Source of the DNA: Flavobacterium frigidimaris
GTDB taxonomy: Bacteria; Bacteroidota; Bacteroidia; Flavobacteriales; Flavobacteriaceae
Assembly: GCA_900129595.1 (NCBI GenBank)
Contig: FQWG01000002.1
Location: 1 to 64,000 of the forward strand
Reading direction: 5' to 3'
Length of the DNA: 64,000 nt
Under the pieces are notes generated by a model. It was not told the DNA's origin. It saw nothing but the letters and a program-made list of their open reading frames with translations, and searched no databases. A program made the translations under genes and the position numbers. Within the stretch, counting starts at the first letter, position 1; every line of letters begins with the position of its first letter. Shown piece after piece: positions 27,977 to 37,007 of the stretch.

Positions 27977-30900
27977 ATGGCACAATTCAATTTCAATAAA
28001 TGGAATACAATTATTGGTTGGTTTGCATTTGCAATCGCTTTAATTACCTATACATTAACTGTCGAACCTACTATGAGCTTTTGGGATTGCGGCGAATACA
28101 TTGCCACAGCCGCTAAATTAGAAGTGGGCCACCCTCCGGGAGCTCCTTTATTCCAGATGATGGGTGCTTTTTTTGCCATGTTTGCCATAGATGCACAACA
28201 CGTGGCTTTAATGGTAAATATGATGTCTGTTTTCTCAAGTGCCTTTACTATTTTATTCATGTTCTGGTCTTCTTCTATGATTTTGAAAAAAATTATAGAA
28301 CGTTTTTCAGAAATCAACCAAAACAACTCCATTGTTATATTAGGAAGTTCTTTTGTTGGCGCCCTTGCCTACACTTTCTCGGACAGTTTCTGGTTTAATG
28401 CCGTTGAAGCCGAAGTTTACGCCATGGCATCTTTATTAATTGCATTGCTTTTCTGGCTGGGTCTTCGTTGGGAACAAGACATGGACAAACCTAAAGGAAA
28501 CAAATGGTTACTTGTTATATCACTTGTTGTAGGGCTTTCTTTCGGAGTTCACTTCATGGCTTTACTAACGATTCCTTCTATAGGCTTTCTTTATTACTTT
28601 AAACATTATGAAAAAGTAACTATTAAAAACTTTCTTATTGCAAATATTGTAGTAATAGGTATTCTATTATTTATATTTAAACTGTTATTACCATTAACAA
28701 TGGAAGCTTTTGCTGACACTGAAGTTTTCATGGTAAACAACATGGGACTACCATTTAATTCAGGAACTATTTTTGTTGCCTTACTTCTAATTGCTTTTTT
28801 CTATTTTGGATTAAAATTGACCAAACAAAAGGGATTGATTTTCTACAACACTATAATTCTCTGCATTTTATTTATTTTTATTGGCTTCTCAACCTGGATG
28901 ATGTTACCGGTTCGCGCTAATGCAAACCCTGTAATCAACGAAAACAAACCATCAGATGCTGCCGAAGTATTAGCCTATTACAATCGTGAACAATACGGTG
29001 TAAACCCTTTATTTTACGGACCTCAGTATACTGAAGTTTTTGCCGGGCTTGACGCAAAAAATCCATATTCAGACAAAAAGCCTAACTACGAAAGAGATTA
29101 TAAAACCGGTAAATATATTATTACCAATAATTTCAAAAACGCCAGTCAAAACACAGATGACAACCAAAAAGCGTTTCTGCCAAGAATGTGGAGTACTGAA
29201 ACAGGACACATTCAGAACTATATCAGCTTTACAAATCCTCCTAAATTCAAATTAAATCCTAACTACGATTACGAACAGGATTTAGGAAAATACGGAATTG
29301 ACGCAAGTCAGCTAACCGAAGAAGAATACAATAAAGCAACAGCACAACTGCGCAATGAAGTCGAAAAAACGATTACTGAGTTTAGAAATGCTTATGCTCA
29401 AAAACAAATTGACAACGAGGGTTATGTTAAATTTCTAAAAAGCTATGGCGATTATTTAATTATTGAAAAGCCGACTGCTGCAGATAATTTCAGTTTTATG
29501 TTCGAATACCAATTTGGATACATGTACTGGAGGTACCTGATGTGGAATTTTGTTGGAAAACAAAGTGATATTCAGGGAAAATACGATAATCTTGACGGAA
29601 ACTGGATCAGCGGAATCAAAGCGCTGGACTCTTTACACCTTGGTTCTCAGGACAATTTACCATCTGATGTTCTAAACAACAAAGGACGAAACGTTTACTA
29701 CTTCCTGCCGTTTATCTTAGGAATCATCGGCATAATGTACCACGCCAATAAAGACCTTAAAAGTTTTTATGTGCTTTTAGCATTATTTCTCTTTACCGGA
29801 ATTGCATTAAAAATCTACCTGAATGAGCGACCTTTTGAGCCTCGTGAAAGAGATTATGCACTTGTAGGATCTTTTTATGTATTTGCCATCTGGATAGGTT
29901 TTGGGGTTTATTCTCTCTACGAAAGCCTGCAGAAATATATTGCTCCTAAAATTGCCGGCCCTGCCATAATTGCTGCAAGTTTACTGGCCGCTCCAGTTTT
30001 AATGGCTTCCCAAAACTGGGACGATCATGACAGATCAGGTAAATATACAGCAGTTGCAATGGCAAAAGCTTACCTGAATTCCTGCGATAAAAACGCCATT
30101 TTATTTACCATTGGTGATAATGACACCTTCCCACTATGGTACGCCCAGGAAATTGAAGGCTTTAGAACAGATGTTAAAATCGTAAATACCAGTTTAGTGA
30201 ATACAGATTGGTATATCGATCAAATGAAAGCAAAAGCATACGAATCAGATCCTTTACCAATTTCATTTACACATGATCAATATGTGGGAGATAATTTAGA
30301 TTACGTTGCTCATATTCCAAAAATTCAAACACGTTGGAACATTAACGACTTCATTGATTTTATCAAAAACCCAAAATCAACTGTAGGTCTACAAAACGGG
30401 CAAATAATTCATTTTTATCCAACAAATAAAATCAGAGTTCCTGTTGATAAAGAGGCTATCATCAAAAACAAGGTGGTGAACCCTAAATACAACGATTCTA
30501 TCGTTCCGTATATGGATATTGACATTAAAGGAAGTGCCCTGTATAAAAACCGTTTAATAATGCTGGATATCCTTGCTAACAACAATTGGAAACGACCAAT
30601 TTACTTTAGCGGAGGTGCTTTTGACGATGAAGATTACCTGTGGTTAAAAGATTATTTACAATTAGACGGAATGGTCTACAAATTAGTTCCTATCAGAAAC
30701 AAATATTCAAAAGATGGCGGACCAATGGACATGGGACAAATTGATGCTGACAAAATGTACAATATTGTAATGAAATGGGATTGGGGCAACAGCGATAGCG
30801 ATAAAATCTATCACGATCCTGAAACCAGAAGAAACAGCATTACGTACCGAACAAATTTATCCCGTTTAATGAACCAGCTTATTAAAGAGGGCCAAATTGA

Positions 30901-31258
30901 CAAAGCTAAAAACATCATTAATTTAGCGATGACAAAAATGCCTTTAGATAAATTTGGATACTATTCTTTAGTTGAACCATTTGCCGGAGGATATTATAAA
31001 GTTGGAGAAACTGCAAAAGCTCAGGATTTACTGAACAAACTGGTTCAGAAATACAAAGAGGAATTAAACTATTATGCCACTTTAACGCCTGGCGATCAAA
31101 CTGACCTGGCTATCGATATCATTACTGATATCGAGCGGTACAGAAGCTTATTGCAAGTTATGAAAGACAACAAAGACCTTGCTTTCTACGAAAAACACAA
31201 AACGACATTTAACACTTATGTAAATGTTTTTGAACGTTTTGGAAGAGAAAAAGAATAA
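27977..31258 (+). CDS. DUF2723 multi-pass membrane protein, glycosyltransferase-like
   Basis: A 1093-residue protein. The N-terminal DUF2723 domain (about 1-330) carries TVEPTMSFWDCGEY and GHPPGAPLF followed by many membrane helices, as in protein O-mannosyltransferase-like GT-C enzymes. Further membrane helices lie near 565-690. A soluble C-terminal part has TPR-like helices (about 960-1090). Proteins of this family are widespread single-copy genes in Bacteroidota and are thought to act in protein or envelope glycosylation; the substrate is not established from sequence. A possible -7 box TACTTTTG lies at 27882-27889. A terminator follows. Confidence 0.88.
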   Translation: MAQFNFNKWNTIIGWFAFAIALITYTLTVEPTMSFWDCGEYIATAAKLEVGHPPGAPLFQMMGAFFAMFAIDAQHVALMVNMMSVFSSAFTILFMFWSSSMILKKIIERFSEINQNNSIVILGSSFVGALAYTFSDSFWFNAVEAEVYAMASLLIALLFWLGLRWEQDMDKPKGNKWLLVISLVVGLSFGVHFMALLTIPSIGFLYYFKHYEKVTIKNFLIANIVVIGILLFIFKLLLPLTMEAFADTEVFMVNNMGLPFNSGTIFVALLLIAFFYFGLKLTKQKGLIFYNTIILCILFIFIGFSTWMMLPVRANANPVINENKPSDAAEVLAYYNREQYGVNPLFYGPQYTEVFAGLDAKNPYSDKKPNYERDYKTGKYIITNNFKNASQNTDDNQKAFLPRMWSTETGHIQNYISFTNPPKFKLNPNYDYEQDLGKYGIDASQLTEEEYNKATAQLRNEVEKTITEFRNAYAQKQIDNEGYVKFLKSYGDYLIIEKPTAADNFSFMFEYQFGYMYWRYLMWNFVGKQSDIQGKYDNLDGNWISGIKALDSLHLGSQDNLPSDVLNNKGRNVYYFLPFILGIIGIMYHANKDLKSFYVLLALFLFTGIALKIYLNERPFEPRERDYALVGSFYVFAIWIGFGVYSLYESLQKYIAPKIAGPAIIAASLLAAPVLMASQNWDDHDRSGKYTAVAMAKAYLNSCDKNAILFTIGDNDTFPLWYAQEIEGFRTDVKIVNTSLVNTDWYIDQMKAKAYESDPLPISFTHDQYVGDNLDYVAHIPKIQTRWNINDFIDFIKNPKSTVGLQNGQIIHFYPTNKIRVPVDKEAIIKNKVVNPKYNDSIVPYMDIDIKGSALYKNRLIMLDILANNNWKRPIYFSGGAFDDEDYLWLKDYLQLDGMVYKLVPIRNKYSKDGGPMDMGQIDADKMYNIVMKWDWGNSDSDKIYHDPETRRNSITYRTNLSRLMNQLIKEGQIDKAKNIINLAMTKMPLDKFGYYSLVEPFAGGYYKVGETAKAQDLLNKLVQKYKEELNYYATLTPGDQTDLAIDIITDIERYRSLLQVMKDNKDLAFYEKHKTTFNTYVNVFERFGREKE

Positions 31259-31282
31259 TATACGAAAAACATAGCAATTAAA

Positions 31283-31322
31283 AAAATGCAGCCCGATTTG
31301 ATAAATTGAGCTGCATTTTTTA
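31283..31322 (+). terminator. Terminator after the DUF2723 gene
   Basis: AAAATGCAGC (31283-31292) and GCTGCATTTT (31310-31319) pair and run into T residues. Confidence 0.82.
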
Positions 31323-31348
31323 TTTTTACATATATAAAACTATTCAAA

Positions 31349-31984
31349 ATGAGCTTTTATTGGGTAAAAACAAATTCATTCATCAAAAGGGTATTTTCTA
31401 AATATTGCTGGGACATCCCAAACAATGAAAAGAAAATATACCTAACCTTTGATGATGGCCCAACTCCTGAAATCACAGACTGGGTTTTATCTGAATTGAA
31501 AAAGTTTGATGCAAAAGCCACTTTCTTCTGTATCGGGAAAAATATAAAAGCCAACTTGTCTTTATTCGAGAAGCTAATTACTGATGGCCACTCCATAGGA
31601 AATCACACTATGAATCATGTTAACGGCTGGAAGAGCAACAATAACGATTACATCGAAAATGTAAAAAATTGCGCTGCTGTTTTAGAAGAAGAAAAAACCT
31701 GTAACCTTATATTTCGTCCGCCTTACGGAAAAATAAAAAAGGCACAATCTAAAATCCTGAGAAAACTAGGCTATAAAATAATTATGTGGGACGTTTTGAG
31801 CGCTGATTTTGATCAGACTATTACTCCTGAAAAATGTCTTGAAAACGTTACTAAAAACGTAAAATCTGGAAGTGTAATTGTATTTCATGACAGCATAAAA
31901 GCTTCGCCAAATTTAAAATTTGCCTTGCCTAAAACTTTACACTTTTTAAAGGAAAACGGATATACTTTTGATATTATTCACTAA
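31349..31984 (+). CDS. Polysaccharide deacetylase (NodB-type)
   Basis: A 211-residue carbohydrate esterase 4 protein. The metal-binding motif TFDDGPTPE lies near residues 32-40, the HSIGNHTMNH histidines near 79-88 and RPPYGK near 120. No signal peptide is evident, so it may act on a cytoplasmic or membrane-associated sugar intermediate; peptidoglycan or chitin-like GlcNAc is the usual substrate. It is a single gene, convergent with the thioredoxin-fold gene. Confidence 0.9.
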   Translation: MSFYWVKTNSFIKRVFSKYCWDIPNNEKKIYLTFDDGPTPEITDWVLSELKKFDAKATFFCIGKNIKANLSLFEKLITDGHSIGNHTMNHVNGWKSNNNDYIENVKNCAAVLEEEKTCNLIFRPPYGKIKKAQSKILRKLGYKIIMWDVLSADFDQTITPEKCLENVTKNVKSGSVIVFHDSIKASPNLKFALPKTLHFLKENGYTFDIIH

Positions 31985-32011
31985 TAATATCACTTAAAGA
32001 AGTCGTGTATT

Positions 32012-32314
32012 TTATAAATTGAATTGCTCCTGGACAATTCCAATAATCGTATTCGCATCTAACTCACCTGACTGCCTCCAGATCATTTGCCCTTCTTTAT
32101 AAATCATTAAAGTAGGAAGTCCTTTTATACGCAGCGCTTCTGCTAATTCCTGATTTTTATCCACATCGATTTTAATGACTTTGGCTTTATCGCCAAGTGC
32201 AGCAGCAACATCCTTAATTACAGGATGCATCGATACGGATGATTCGTTCCAATCAGTGTAAAAATCAATTAACACTGGAACCTGAGCATTTATAAGTTCT
32301 CCAAATTTTGACAT
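32012..32314 (-). CDS. Thioredoxin-fold protein lacking both active-site cysteines
   Basis: A 100-residue cytosolic protein with a complete thioredoxin fold: VLIDFYTDW strand, KVIKIDVDKN, and the cis-Pro loop GLPTLMIYKEG. The usual WCGPC is replaced by WNESS, so both redox cysteines are gone and there is no other cysteine in the protein. It cannot be a dithiol oxidoreductase and more likely binds a partner or works as a structural chaperone. It lies downstream of the metallophosphoesterase. A possible -7 box TACATTTG is at 32367-32374. Confidence 0.88.
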   Translation of the reverse strand: MSKFGELINAQVPVLIDFYTDWNESSVSMHPVIKDVAAALGDKAKVIKIDVDKNQELAEALRIKGLPTLMIYKEGQMIWRQSGELDANTIIGIVQEQFNL

Positions 32315-32388
32315 AAAACCAAAAATTTAATTATTTTTTATTCTGTTAAAAAGAGATAATTATATACAAATGTAGCATTTTTAACGAA

Positions 32389-33624
32389 TTAAGCCACATT
32401 GTTCCCTTTTTTTAGTTCAATCACTGTTATTTCAGGCATGATACCCACTCTTCCAGGATAGGCGTGAAAACCAAATCCGCGGTTTACATAAACGTATCGA
32501 CCAAGATTTTCGTATAATCCTGCCCATTGCTTGTAAATATATTGTGCCAAACTCCATTTAAAATAACCCGGAATTTCAATCCCAAATTGCATGCCATGCG
32601 TATGTCCTGCCAATGTTAAATGAAAGTTTTTAGGATGATTTTTAATCTCATACTCCCAATGACTCGGGTCATGACTCATTAATACCTTAAAATCGTCCTG
32701 ATGCACATTTTGAGAAGCTTTATTTAAATCTCCTGCCTTTTTAAAATTATGTCCCCAGTTCTCTACTCCGATTAAAGCGATTTTATCATTGCCTTTTTGA
32801 ATATAAGTATGTTCGTTTAACAAAAGTTCAAATCCAATTTGTCCATAAAGATCCTTGATCGCCTTAAAATTTTCATCTTTTTCTTTCTCAGATGGCCAGG
32901 TAACATATTCGCCATAATCATGATTCCCTAAAACTGAAAATTTCCCGTATTTATACTCTTTTATTCTATTAAAAGTCTCTAACCATGGGTGCATTTCCTT
33001 GGCATGAGTATTTACAATATCTCCGGTAAACAAAATCATATCTGCTTCTTGCTCATTAATCAGGTCAATGGCATAATTTATCTTCTCCGGATTATCAAAA
33101 CTTCCGCTATGAACGTCTGAAATCTGAGTAATTTTGAATCCATCAAAAGCATCCGGTAAATCAGGGAAAAATATCGTTTGTCTAAATACTTTAAAATTAT
33201 ATTTCCCTTCAAAAATTCCGTAGATCAATGACAAAAAAGGAACCGCTGCCAAACCTAATGCAATCTGACTAACAAACTTTCGCCTGTTTGGCATCATTTC
33301 AGAACGAGGTGTATTGTACATGAAATAATTCAGAATACTTGCTCCTATTCTAAAAATATCTTCCCCAAACATTACCAGCGTCAAAACTATTTTTGGCACA
33401 TAAACCAACAACATTAACCCCATTGTAAACATGGTTTGTCTGGTTTGCCCAACAGAACGATCAAATTGTGTAAAAGAGTAAACAATAAAAATCAAAAGCA
33501 GCAAGCTAATAACCTGATAACTTACCAAAACCCATCGTAGCCTGATTAAAGTACGGAAGGCCTGATAAGAATAGAACTCAATAAATAAAAAAAGAGCACA
33601 TAGAATTACAAAACGTAAGATCAT
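32389..33624 (-). CDS. Membrane-anchored metallophosphoesterase
   Basis: A 411-residue protein with about four N-terminal membrane helices (residues 1-130) and a calcineurin-like phosphoesterase domain (about 150-400). All metal-binding motifs are present: DVHSG, GDIVN, GNHDY, MSHDPSHW and AGHTHG. It resembles the YkuE/UDP-diacylglucosamine-hydrolase-like membrane phosphoesterases; the substrate is unknown. It is upstream of the thioredoxin-fold gene. Confidence 0.9.
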   Translation of the reverse strand: MILRFVILCALFLFIEFYSYQAFRTLIRLRWVLVSYQVISLLLLIFIVYSFTQFDRSVGQTRQTMFTMGLMLLVYVPKIVLTLVMFGEDIFRIGASILNYFMYNTPRSEMMPNRRKFVSQIALGLAAVPFLSLIYGIFEGKYNFKVFRQTIFFPDLPDAFDGFKITQISDVHSGSFDNPEKINYAIDLINEQEADMILFTGDIVNTHAKEMHPWLETFNRIKEYKYGKFSVLGNHDYGEYVTWPSEKEKDENFKAIKDLYGQIGFELLLNEHTYIQKGNDKIALIGVENWGHNFKKAGDLNKASQNVHQDDFKVLMSHDPSHWEYEIKNHPKNFHLTLAGHTHGMQFGIEIPGYFKWSLAQYIYKQWAGLYENLGRYVYVNRGFGFHAYPGRVGIMPEITVIELKKGNNVA

Positions 33625-33704
33625 TATTTATAGTTTTAAACAAAGTAACAAAGAATGGAAATTTTATGGCTTTTTATTATCAAAAATTTAACTCAAATAA
33701 CAAC

Positions 33705-33736
33705 AAAAAGCTGATAGATTTCTCCACCAGCTTTTT
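33705..33736 (-). terminator. Terminator of lysine-rich peptide gene 1
   Basis: AAAAAGCTG and CAGCTTTTT (33705-33713, 33728-33736) form a stem with a U run on the minus strand, 66 bases after the peptide stop. Confidence 0.65.
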
Positions 33737-33802
33737 CTCTACCAAATTTTTTAAAACCTTTATAATCCACAACACGCTTTACATTCGCAAACCTATGTCG
33801 TT

Positions 33803-33988
33803 TTATTTTTGAGCCTTTGCAGCTTCTGGTTTTGCAGCTTCTGCTTTTTTAGCTTTTTTATCTGCTTTTTTCTCTTTTTTAGGAGCTTTAGCTTCTTTTA
33901 CCGGAGTTGTTTGTGCTGGAGTTGTTTGAGCACTTACCATTGCAGTTGTTCCTAGAACAGCTACTGCTAACATTACTAATTTTTTCAT
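33803..33988 (-). CDS. Small secreted lysine/alanine-rich peptide 1
   Basis: A 61-residue product: a signal peptide (MKKLVMLAVAVLG, cut after VSAQ or VSA) and about 40 residues made almost only of Lys, Ala, Glu, Pro and Thr. The mature part must be disordered and highly basic. It is a paralogue of the three tandem genes at 36304-36965, which share the leader and TTPAQ, VKEAKA-type words. It lies just downstream of the sensor kinase gene but has its own promoter with two 11-bp repeats. Composition resembles the acid-shock protein Asr of enterobacteria; homology is not shown. Confidence 0.85.
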   Translation of the reverse strand: MKKLVMLAVAVLGTTAMVSAQTTPAQTTPVKEAKAPKKEKKADKKAKKAEAAKPEAAKAQK

Positions 33989-34031
33989 GATTGAAGTTTT
34001 ATGATTATTATTATTTTCATTTATTATACCT

Positions 34032-34069
34032 CAAAGATATAATCACTAAATGAAGATTAAATGAAGATT
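34032..34069 (-). promoter_or_regulatory. Promoter of peptide gene 1 with OmpR/PhoB-type direct repeats
   Basis: TATCTTTG (minus, 34032-34039) is a good -7 box. Upstream, AAATGAAGATT (plus) occurs twice head to tail at 34048-34058 and 34059-34069, an exact 11-bp period. The nearer TGAAGA begins 11 bases from the box. The repeats take the place of the -33 box, so an activator of the OmpR/PhoB family is expected; the one encoded at 35442 is the obvious candidate. Confidence 0.7.
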
Positions 34070-34093
34070 GAACCTCCTGAATAAAATTAACTT

Positions 34094-35431
34094 TTAATTA
34101 TGTTTTGCAGCTACCGGAAAGAGCAACATAAAGACTGTACCTTCATTTATTACAGAAGTAACTTTTATCTCGATATGATGAAAAGAAGCAATACTATCCG
34201 CTATCGCAAGACCTAACCCCTGACCATCCTGATCTGAACTAATTCTCGCAAACCTGTTAAATATATTTTCTATTTGAGAAGCCATCATTCCAATACCAGA
34301 ATCCGTTATCGAAATAAAGTACCTATCCTCTAAAAAACCATCGGTAACCAGAATGCTCCCTTTGGGCTTATTGTACTTTACAGCATTAATAACTAAATTA
34401 TAAATCAGAATATGAATCAGTGTTTTATTTCCCGTGAAGATAAAATCATGCTCCATTTTATTCAAAAACTGAATTTCCCTGTCTTCCATTCTATCCTGCA
34501 AATCCTCCTGAAGATCCGTAATCAGCTCATGAAAATTAATACTTTCATTTGCTTCATACTGGTTATTTTCGATTCTGGAAATCAACAATAAGTTATTGAT
34601 GATTTTCTTGAGCATGTCCAAAGTTCGCAGTGCACCGGCAATTTTATCAAAAGCATTATCATCTAATGACTCATTTTGCAGTAAATTCTCGAATTTGTTT
34701 TTAAGCAAAGCAATTGGCGTAAGCAATTCATGAGAGACATTCGAAATAAATTGTTTTTCTTTTTTGAAAAGCTCCGCAATACGATCCATCATTTGATTCA
34801 GTACAAAATCCAGCTCTCTAAAATCTCTGGATCTTGCCTTTATTGGCGTATGATCAAAGGCTTCAGGCTCGTTGACCCGCCTTATTTTTGTATCAATAAT
34901 TTTATAAAAAGGCTTGAGCAAATATTCGATGTAAAATGTGTCTGCCAAAAAAGTAATAAATAGTATGACAACAAAAACAATGATAATAAAAAATTTAATG
35001 ATAAAAGTAAGGTCTTTTACTTCTCCTAAACTACTCCCAATTTCTAACTGATACCCTTGATTATCAAACGTAAAATGATATTGCAGGATTCTGTATTCAT
35101 TTTCTTCGCCTTCGATAATTCGATATTCATTCGTAAAAACAGCTTTCTTCTGATTGTGTTTTATTGGAGATTTCGAAAGTACCAAAAACTCGCTATGAAG
35201 TGTAGAAAATTGCGAATAGGTTTCAGTCGAATCGTCTGAATTTTCAATGAAATCATTAATTTCATTTCGATCTAAATGATCAATAAACTTCTTCTTTTTC
35301 TCCAGCAGTCCATTATTAATGTGCCTGTAAACCACATTTTCGACCAGAATAGGCAACATTAGCCACAAAACGACAATTACCAACAATCGCGTCAGCGCAT
35401 TAAAAATAGCCAATTGGTGTTTTATCTTCAC
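34094..35431 (-). CDS. Sensor histidine kinase of a two-component system
   Basis: A 445-residue membrane kinase beginning with GTG. A helix at about 10-33 and one at about 145-165 bound a periplasmic sensor of about 110 residues rich in acidic residues (NEINDFIENSDDSTETYS). A HAMP-like linker follows. The H box is SHELLTP (His near 231), the N box NAVKYN near 348, and the G boxes DSGIGM and GQGLGLAIA follow. It lies ten bases after its response regulator, with which it is surely co-transcribed. The acidic sensor could detect cations, pH or cationic peptides; that is inference. Confidence 0.93.
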   Translation of the reverse strand: MKIKHQLAIFNALTRLLVIVVLWLMLPILVENVVYRHINNGLLEKKKKFIDHLDRNEINDFIENSDDSTETYSQFSTLHSEFLVLSKSPIKHNQKKAVFTNEYRIIEGEENEYRILQYHFTFDNQGYQLEIGSSLGEVKDLTFIIKFFIIIVFVVILFITFLADTFYIEYLLKPFYKIIDTKIRRVNEPEAFDHTPIKARSRDFRELDFVLNQMMDRIAELFKKEKQFISNVSHELLTPIALLKNKFENLLQNESLDDNAFDKIAGALRTLDMLKKIINNLLLISRIENNQYEANESINFHELITDLQEDLQDRMEDREIQFLNKMEHDFIFTGNKTLIHILIYNLVINAVKYNKPKGSILVTDGFLEDRYFISITDSGIGMMASQIENIFNRFARISSDQDGQGLGLAIADSIASFHHIEIKVTSVINEGTVFMLLFPVAAKHN

Positions 35432-35441
35432 AATACTTTAT

Positions 35442-36116
35442 TTACTCATTAATACGATAACCTACATTTCTAACGGTTTCAAACCAATCGATAGCAGTAT
35501 GTTTATCGAGTTTTTTTCGGAGATTTCGAACATGAACATCTATAAAATTAGAATCTGAATTGACTTCGAGAATATCCCCCCAGATATGTTCTGTAAGCTG
35601 TAATCTGGTAATTACCCTGTTTTTATTCAGAACCAAATATTGAAAGATATCAAACTCTTTTTTCGTCAGACTAATTGGTATTTCATTGTAACTTACTTTA
35701 TAATCCTGAAGCTGTAATAAAAAACCGTGAATACTTAAATTATTCAACGTAAAACCATGAATCCTGCGAATAACAGCAAACAGTCGCGCGCTAAGTTCGG
35801 TTAGCGCAAATGGTTTGGTCAAATAATCATCTGCTCCTAAATGCAGACCGTTTATCCTGTCGTCCAGCTCTCCTCGTGCCGTAAGTACAATCACAGCCAT
35901 TTTTGATTTTGTTTTTCGAACCGTTTTCAAAATATCAAAACCATCTCCGTCAGGCAAACCAAGATCAAGAAGCATTGCATCATAATCATTACTACTAACC
36001 TCTTCTAAAGCATCGCTACAATTATGGGCAATTTTGCAAACGTAACCTACGTTGCACAAAAAATCATAAACTTCGACAGCGAGTTCCTTATTATCCTCAA
36101 CAATTAAAATATTCAT
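35442..36116 (-). CDS. OmpR/PhoB-family response regulator
   Basis: I choose the ATG at 36116 (MNILIVEDNKEL), 224 residues; a longer frame starts with TTG. The receiver domain (1-115) has the acidic pair ED, phosphoacceptor Asp near 50 in LLDLGLPDGDG, and the conserved Lys in LTKPFA. The winged-helix DNA-binding domain (about 125-224) ends with DVHVRNLRKKLD and a typical VRNVGYRI. Such regulators bind direct repeats with 11-bp period, exactly what both neighbouring peptide promoters contain. Confidence 0.95.
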   Translation of the reverse strand: MNILIVEDNKELAVEVYDFLCNVGYVCKIAHNCSDALEEVSSNDYDAMLLDLGLPDGDGFDILKTVRKTKSKMAVIVLTARGELDDRINGLHLGADDYLTKPFALTELSARLFAVIRRIHGFTLNNLSIHGFLLQLQDYKVSYNEIPISLTKKEFDIFQYLVLNKNRVITRLQLTEHIWGDILEVNSDSNFIDVHVRNLRKKLDKHTAIDWFETVRNVGYRINE

Positions 36117-36198
36117 AAATACAGCATTTAAACGCAACTAAATTTAAGCAATTATAAAAAGCCTTGTTGCAAATTATAAAAAAAATAACGAATCAAAA

Positions 36199-36226
36199 AA
36201 AGCTGATAAATTTCTTTATCAGCTTT
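36199..36226 (-). terminator. Terminator of the lysine-rich peptide array
   Basis: AGCTGATAAA and TTTATCAGCT are perfectly complementary around a TTTC loop and run into seven U residues on the minus strand. It separates the peptide array from the response-regulator gene. Confidence 0.88.
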
Positions 36227-36303
36227 CTCCCTGCATCCTCATAATCATTACTTCTGTTTTGCCTCCCTTACAATTATTTGAAAGCAAAAGAAAAACAATC
36301 TTA

Positions 36304-36486
36304 TTATTTCATTTTAGCGGTATCTGCTTTTGGAGCTTCTGACTTCACTTTTTTATCCGCTTTGTTTTTATGGTGTTTTGTGGCTTTAACTTCTTTTGCA
36401 GGAGTTGCCTGAGTTGGAGTTGTTTGTGCACTTACCATTGCGCTAGTTCCTAAAACTGCTGCTAATACTATAAATAAATTTTTCAT
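36304..36486 (-). CDS. Small secreted lysine-rich peptide 2
   Basis: 60 residues: a signal peptide (MKNLFIVLAAVLG, cut near VSAQ) and a basic disordered tail with KATKHHKNKADKKVKSE. It differs from peptide 3 at only a few positions. It is the last gene of a tandem array with an exact 232-bp period. No internal promoter is seen in the 49-base gap, so it is probably read from the promoter at 37008. Confidence 0.85.
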   Translation of the reverse strand: MKNLFIVLAAVLGTSAMVSAQTTPTQATPAKEVKATKHHKNKADKKVKSEAPKADTAKMK

Positions 36487-36535
36487 GATTTCTAAATTTT
36501 AAATTAATTAACCTTTTACTTTATAATAACCTTTT

Positions 36536-36718
36536 TTATTTTGCTTTTGGGGTTTCAGCTTTTACAGCTTCTGACTTCACTTTTTTATCTGCTTTGTTTT
36601 TGTGGTGCTTTGTCGCTTTTACTTCTTTTGCAGGAGCTGTCTGAGCTGGAGTTGTTTGAGCACTTACCATTGCACTTGTTCCTAAAACTGCTACTAATAC
36701 AATAAATAAATTTTTCAT
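36536..36718 (-). CDS. Small secreted lysine-rich peptide 3
   Basis: 60 residues, nearly identical in leader and core (TTPAQTAPAKEVKATKHHK) to peptide 2. The upstream and downstream gaps are also nearly identical, showing that the whole 232-bp unit was duplicated. The histidine pair and lysine run resemble the KHHK words of enterobacterial Asr. Confidence 0.85.
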   Translation of the reverse strand: MKNLFIVLVAVLGTSAMVSAQTTPAQTAPAKEVKATKHHKNKADKKVKSEAVKAETPKAK

Positions 36719-36767
36719 GATTTCTAAATTTTAAATTAATTAACCTTTTATTTTACAATACCTTTTC

Positions 36768-36965
36768 TTATTTTTTTACTTTAGCTGTCTCTACTTTAGC
36801 AGCCTCGCTTTTTTCTGATTTTACTTTTTTATCAGATTTGGCTTTAGGGTGTTTTGTCGCTTTTACTTCTTTTGCAGGAGCTGTTTTTACCTCTTTTGCA
36901 GGAAATGCACTTACCATTACACTTGTGCCTAAAACTGCTACTAATAACATCAATAAATTTCTCAT
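36768..36965 (-). CDS. Small secreted lysine-rich peptide 4
   Basis: 65 residues, the most divergent copy. After the signal peptide (MRNLLMLLVAVLG, cut near VSA) it has an internal duplication of the word PAKEVK and ends in a Lys/Glu/Ala tail. It is the first gene of the array and lies behind the promoter with TGAAGA repeats at 37008-37043. Confidence 0.85.
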   Translation of the reverse strand: MRNLLMLLVAVLGTSVMVSAFPAKEVKTAPAKEVKATKHPKAKSDKKVKSEKSEAAKVETAKVKK

Positions 36966-37007
36966 GATTTCTACTATTTAAAAATTAATACCTTTTATTT
37001 TACAGAT

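Noticed and set aside
36117..36137. TTG start for the response regulator
   Set aside because: The ATG at 36116 gives the standard receiver-domain start (MNILIVEDN).
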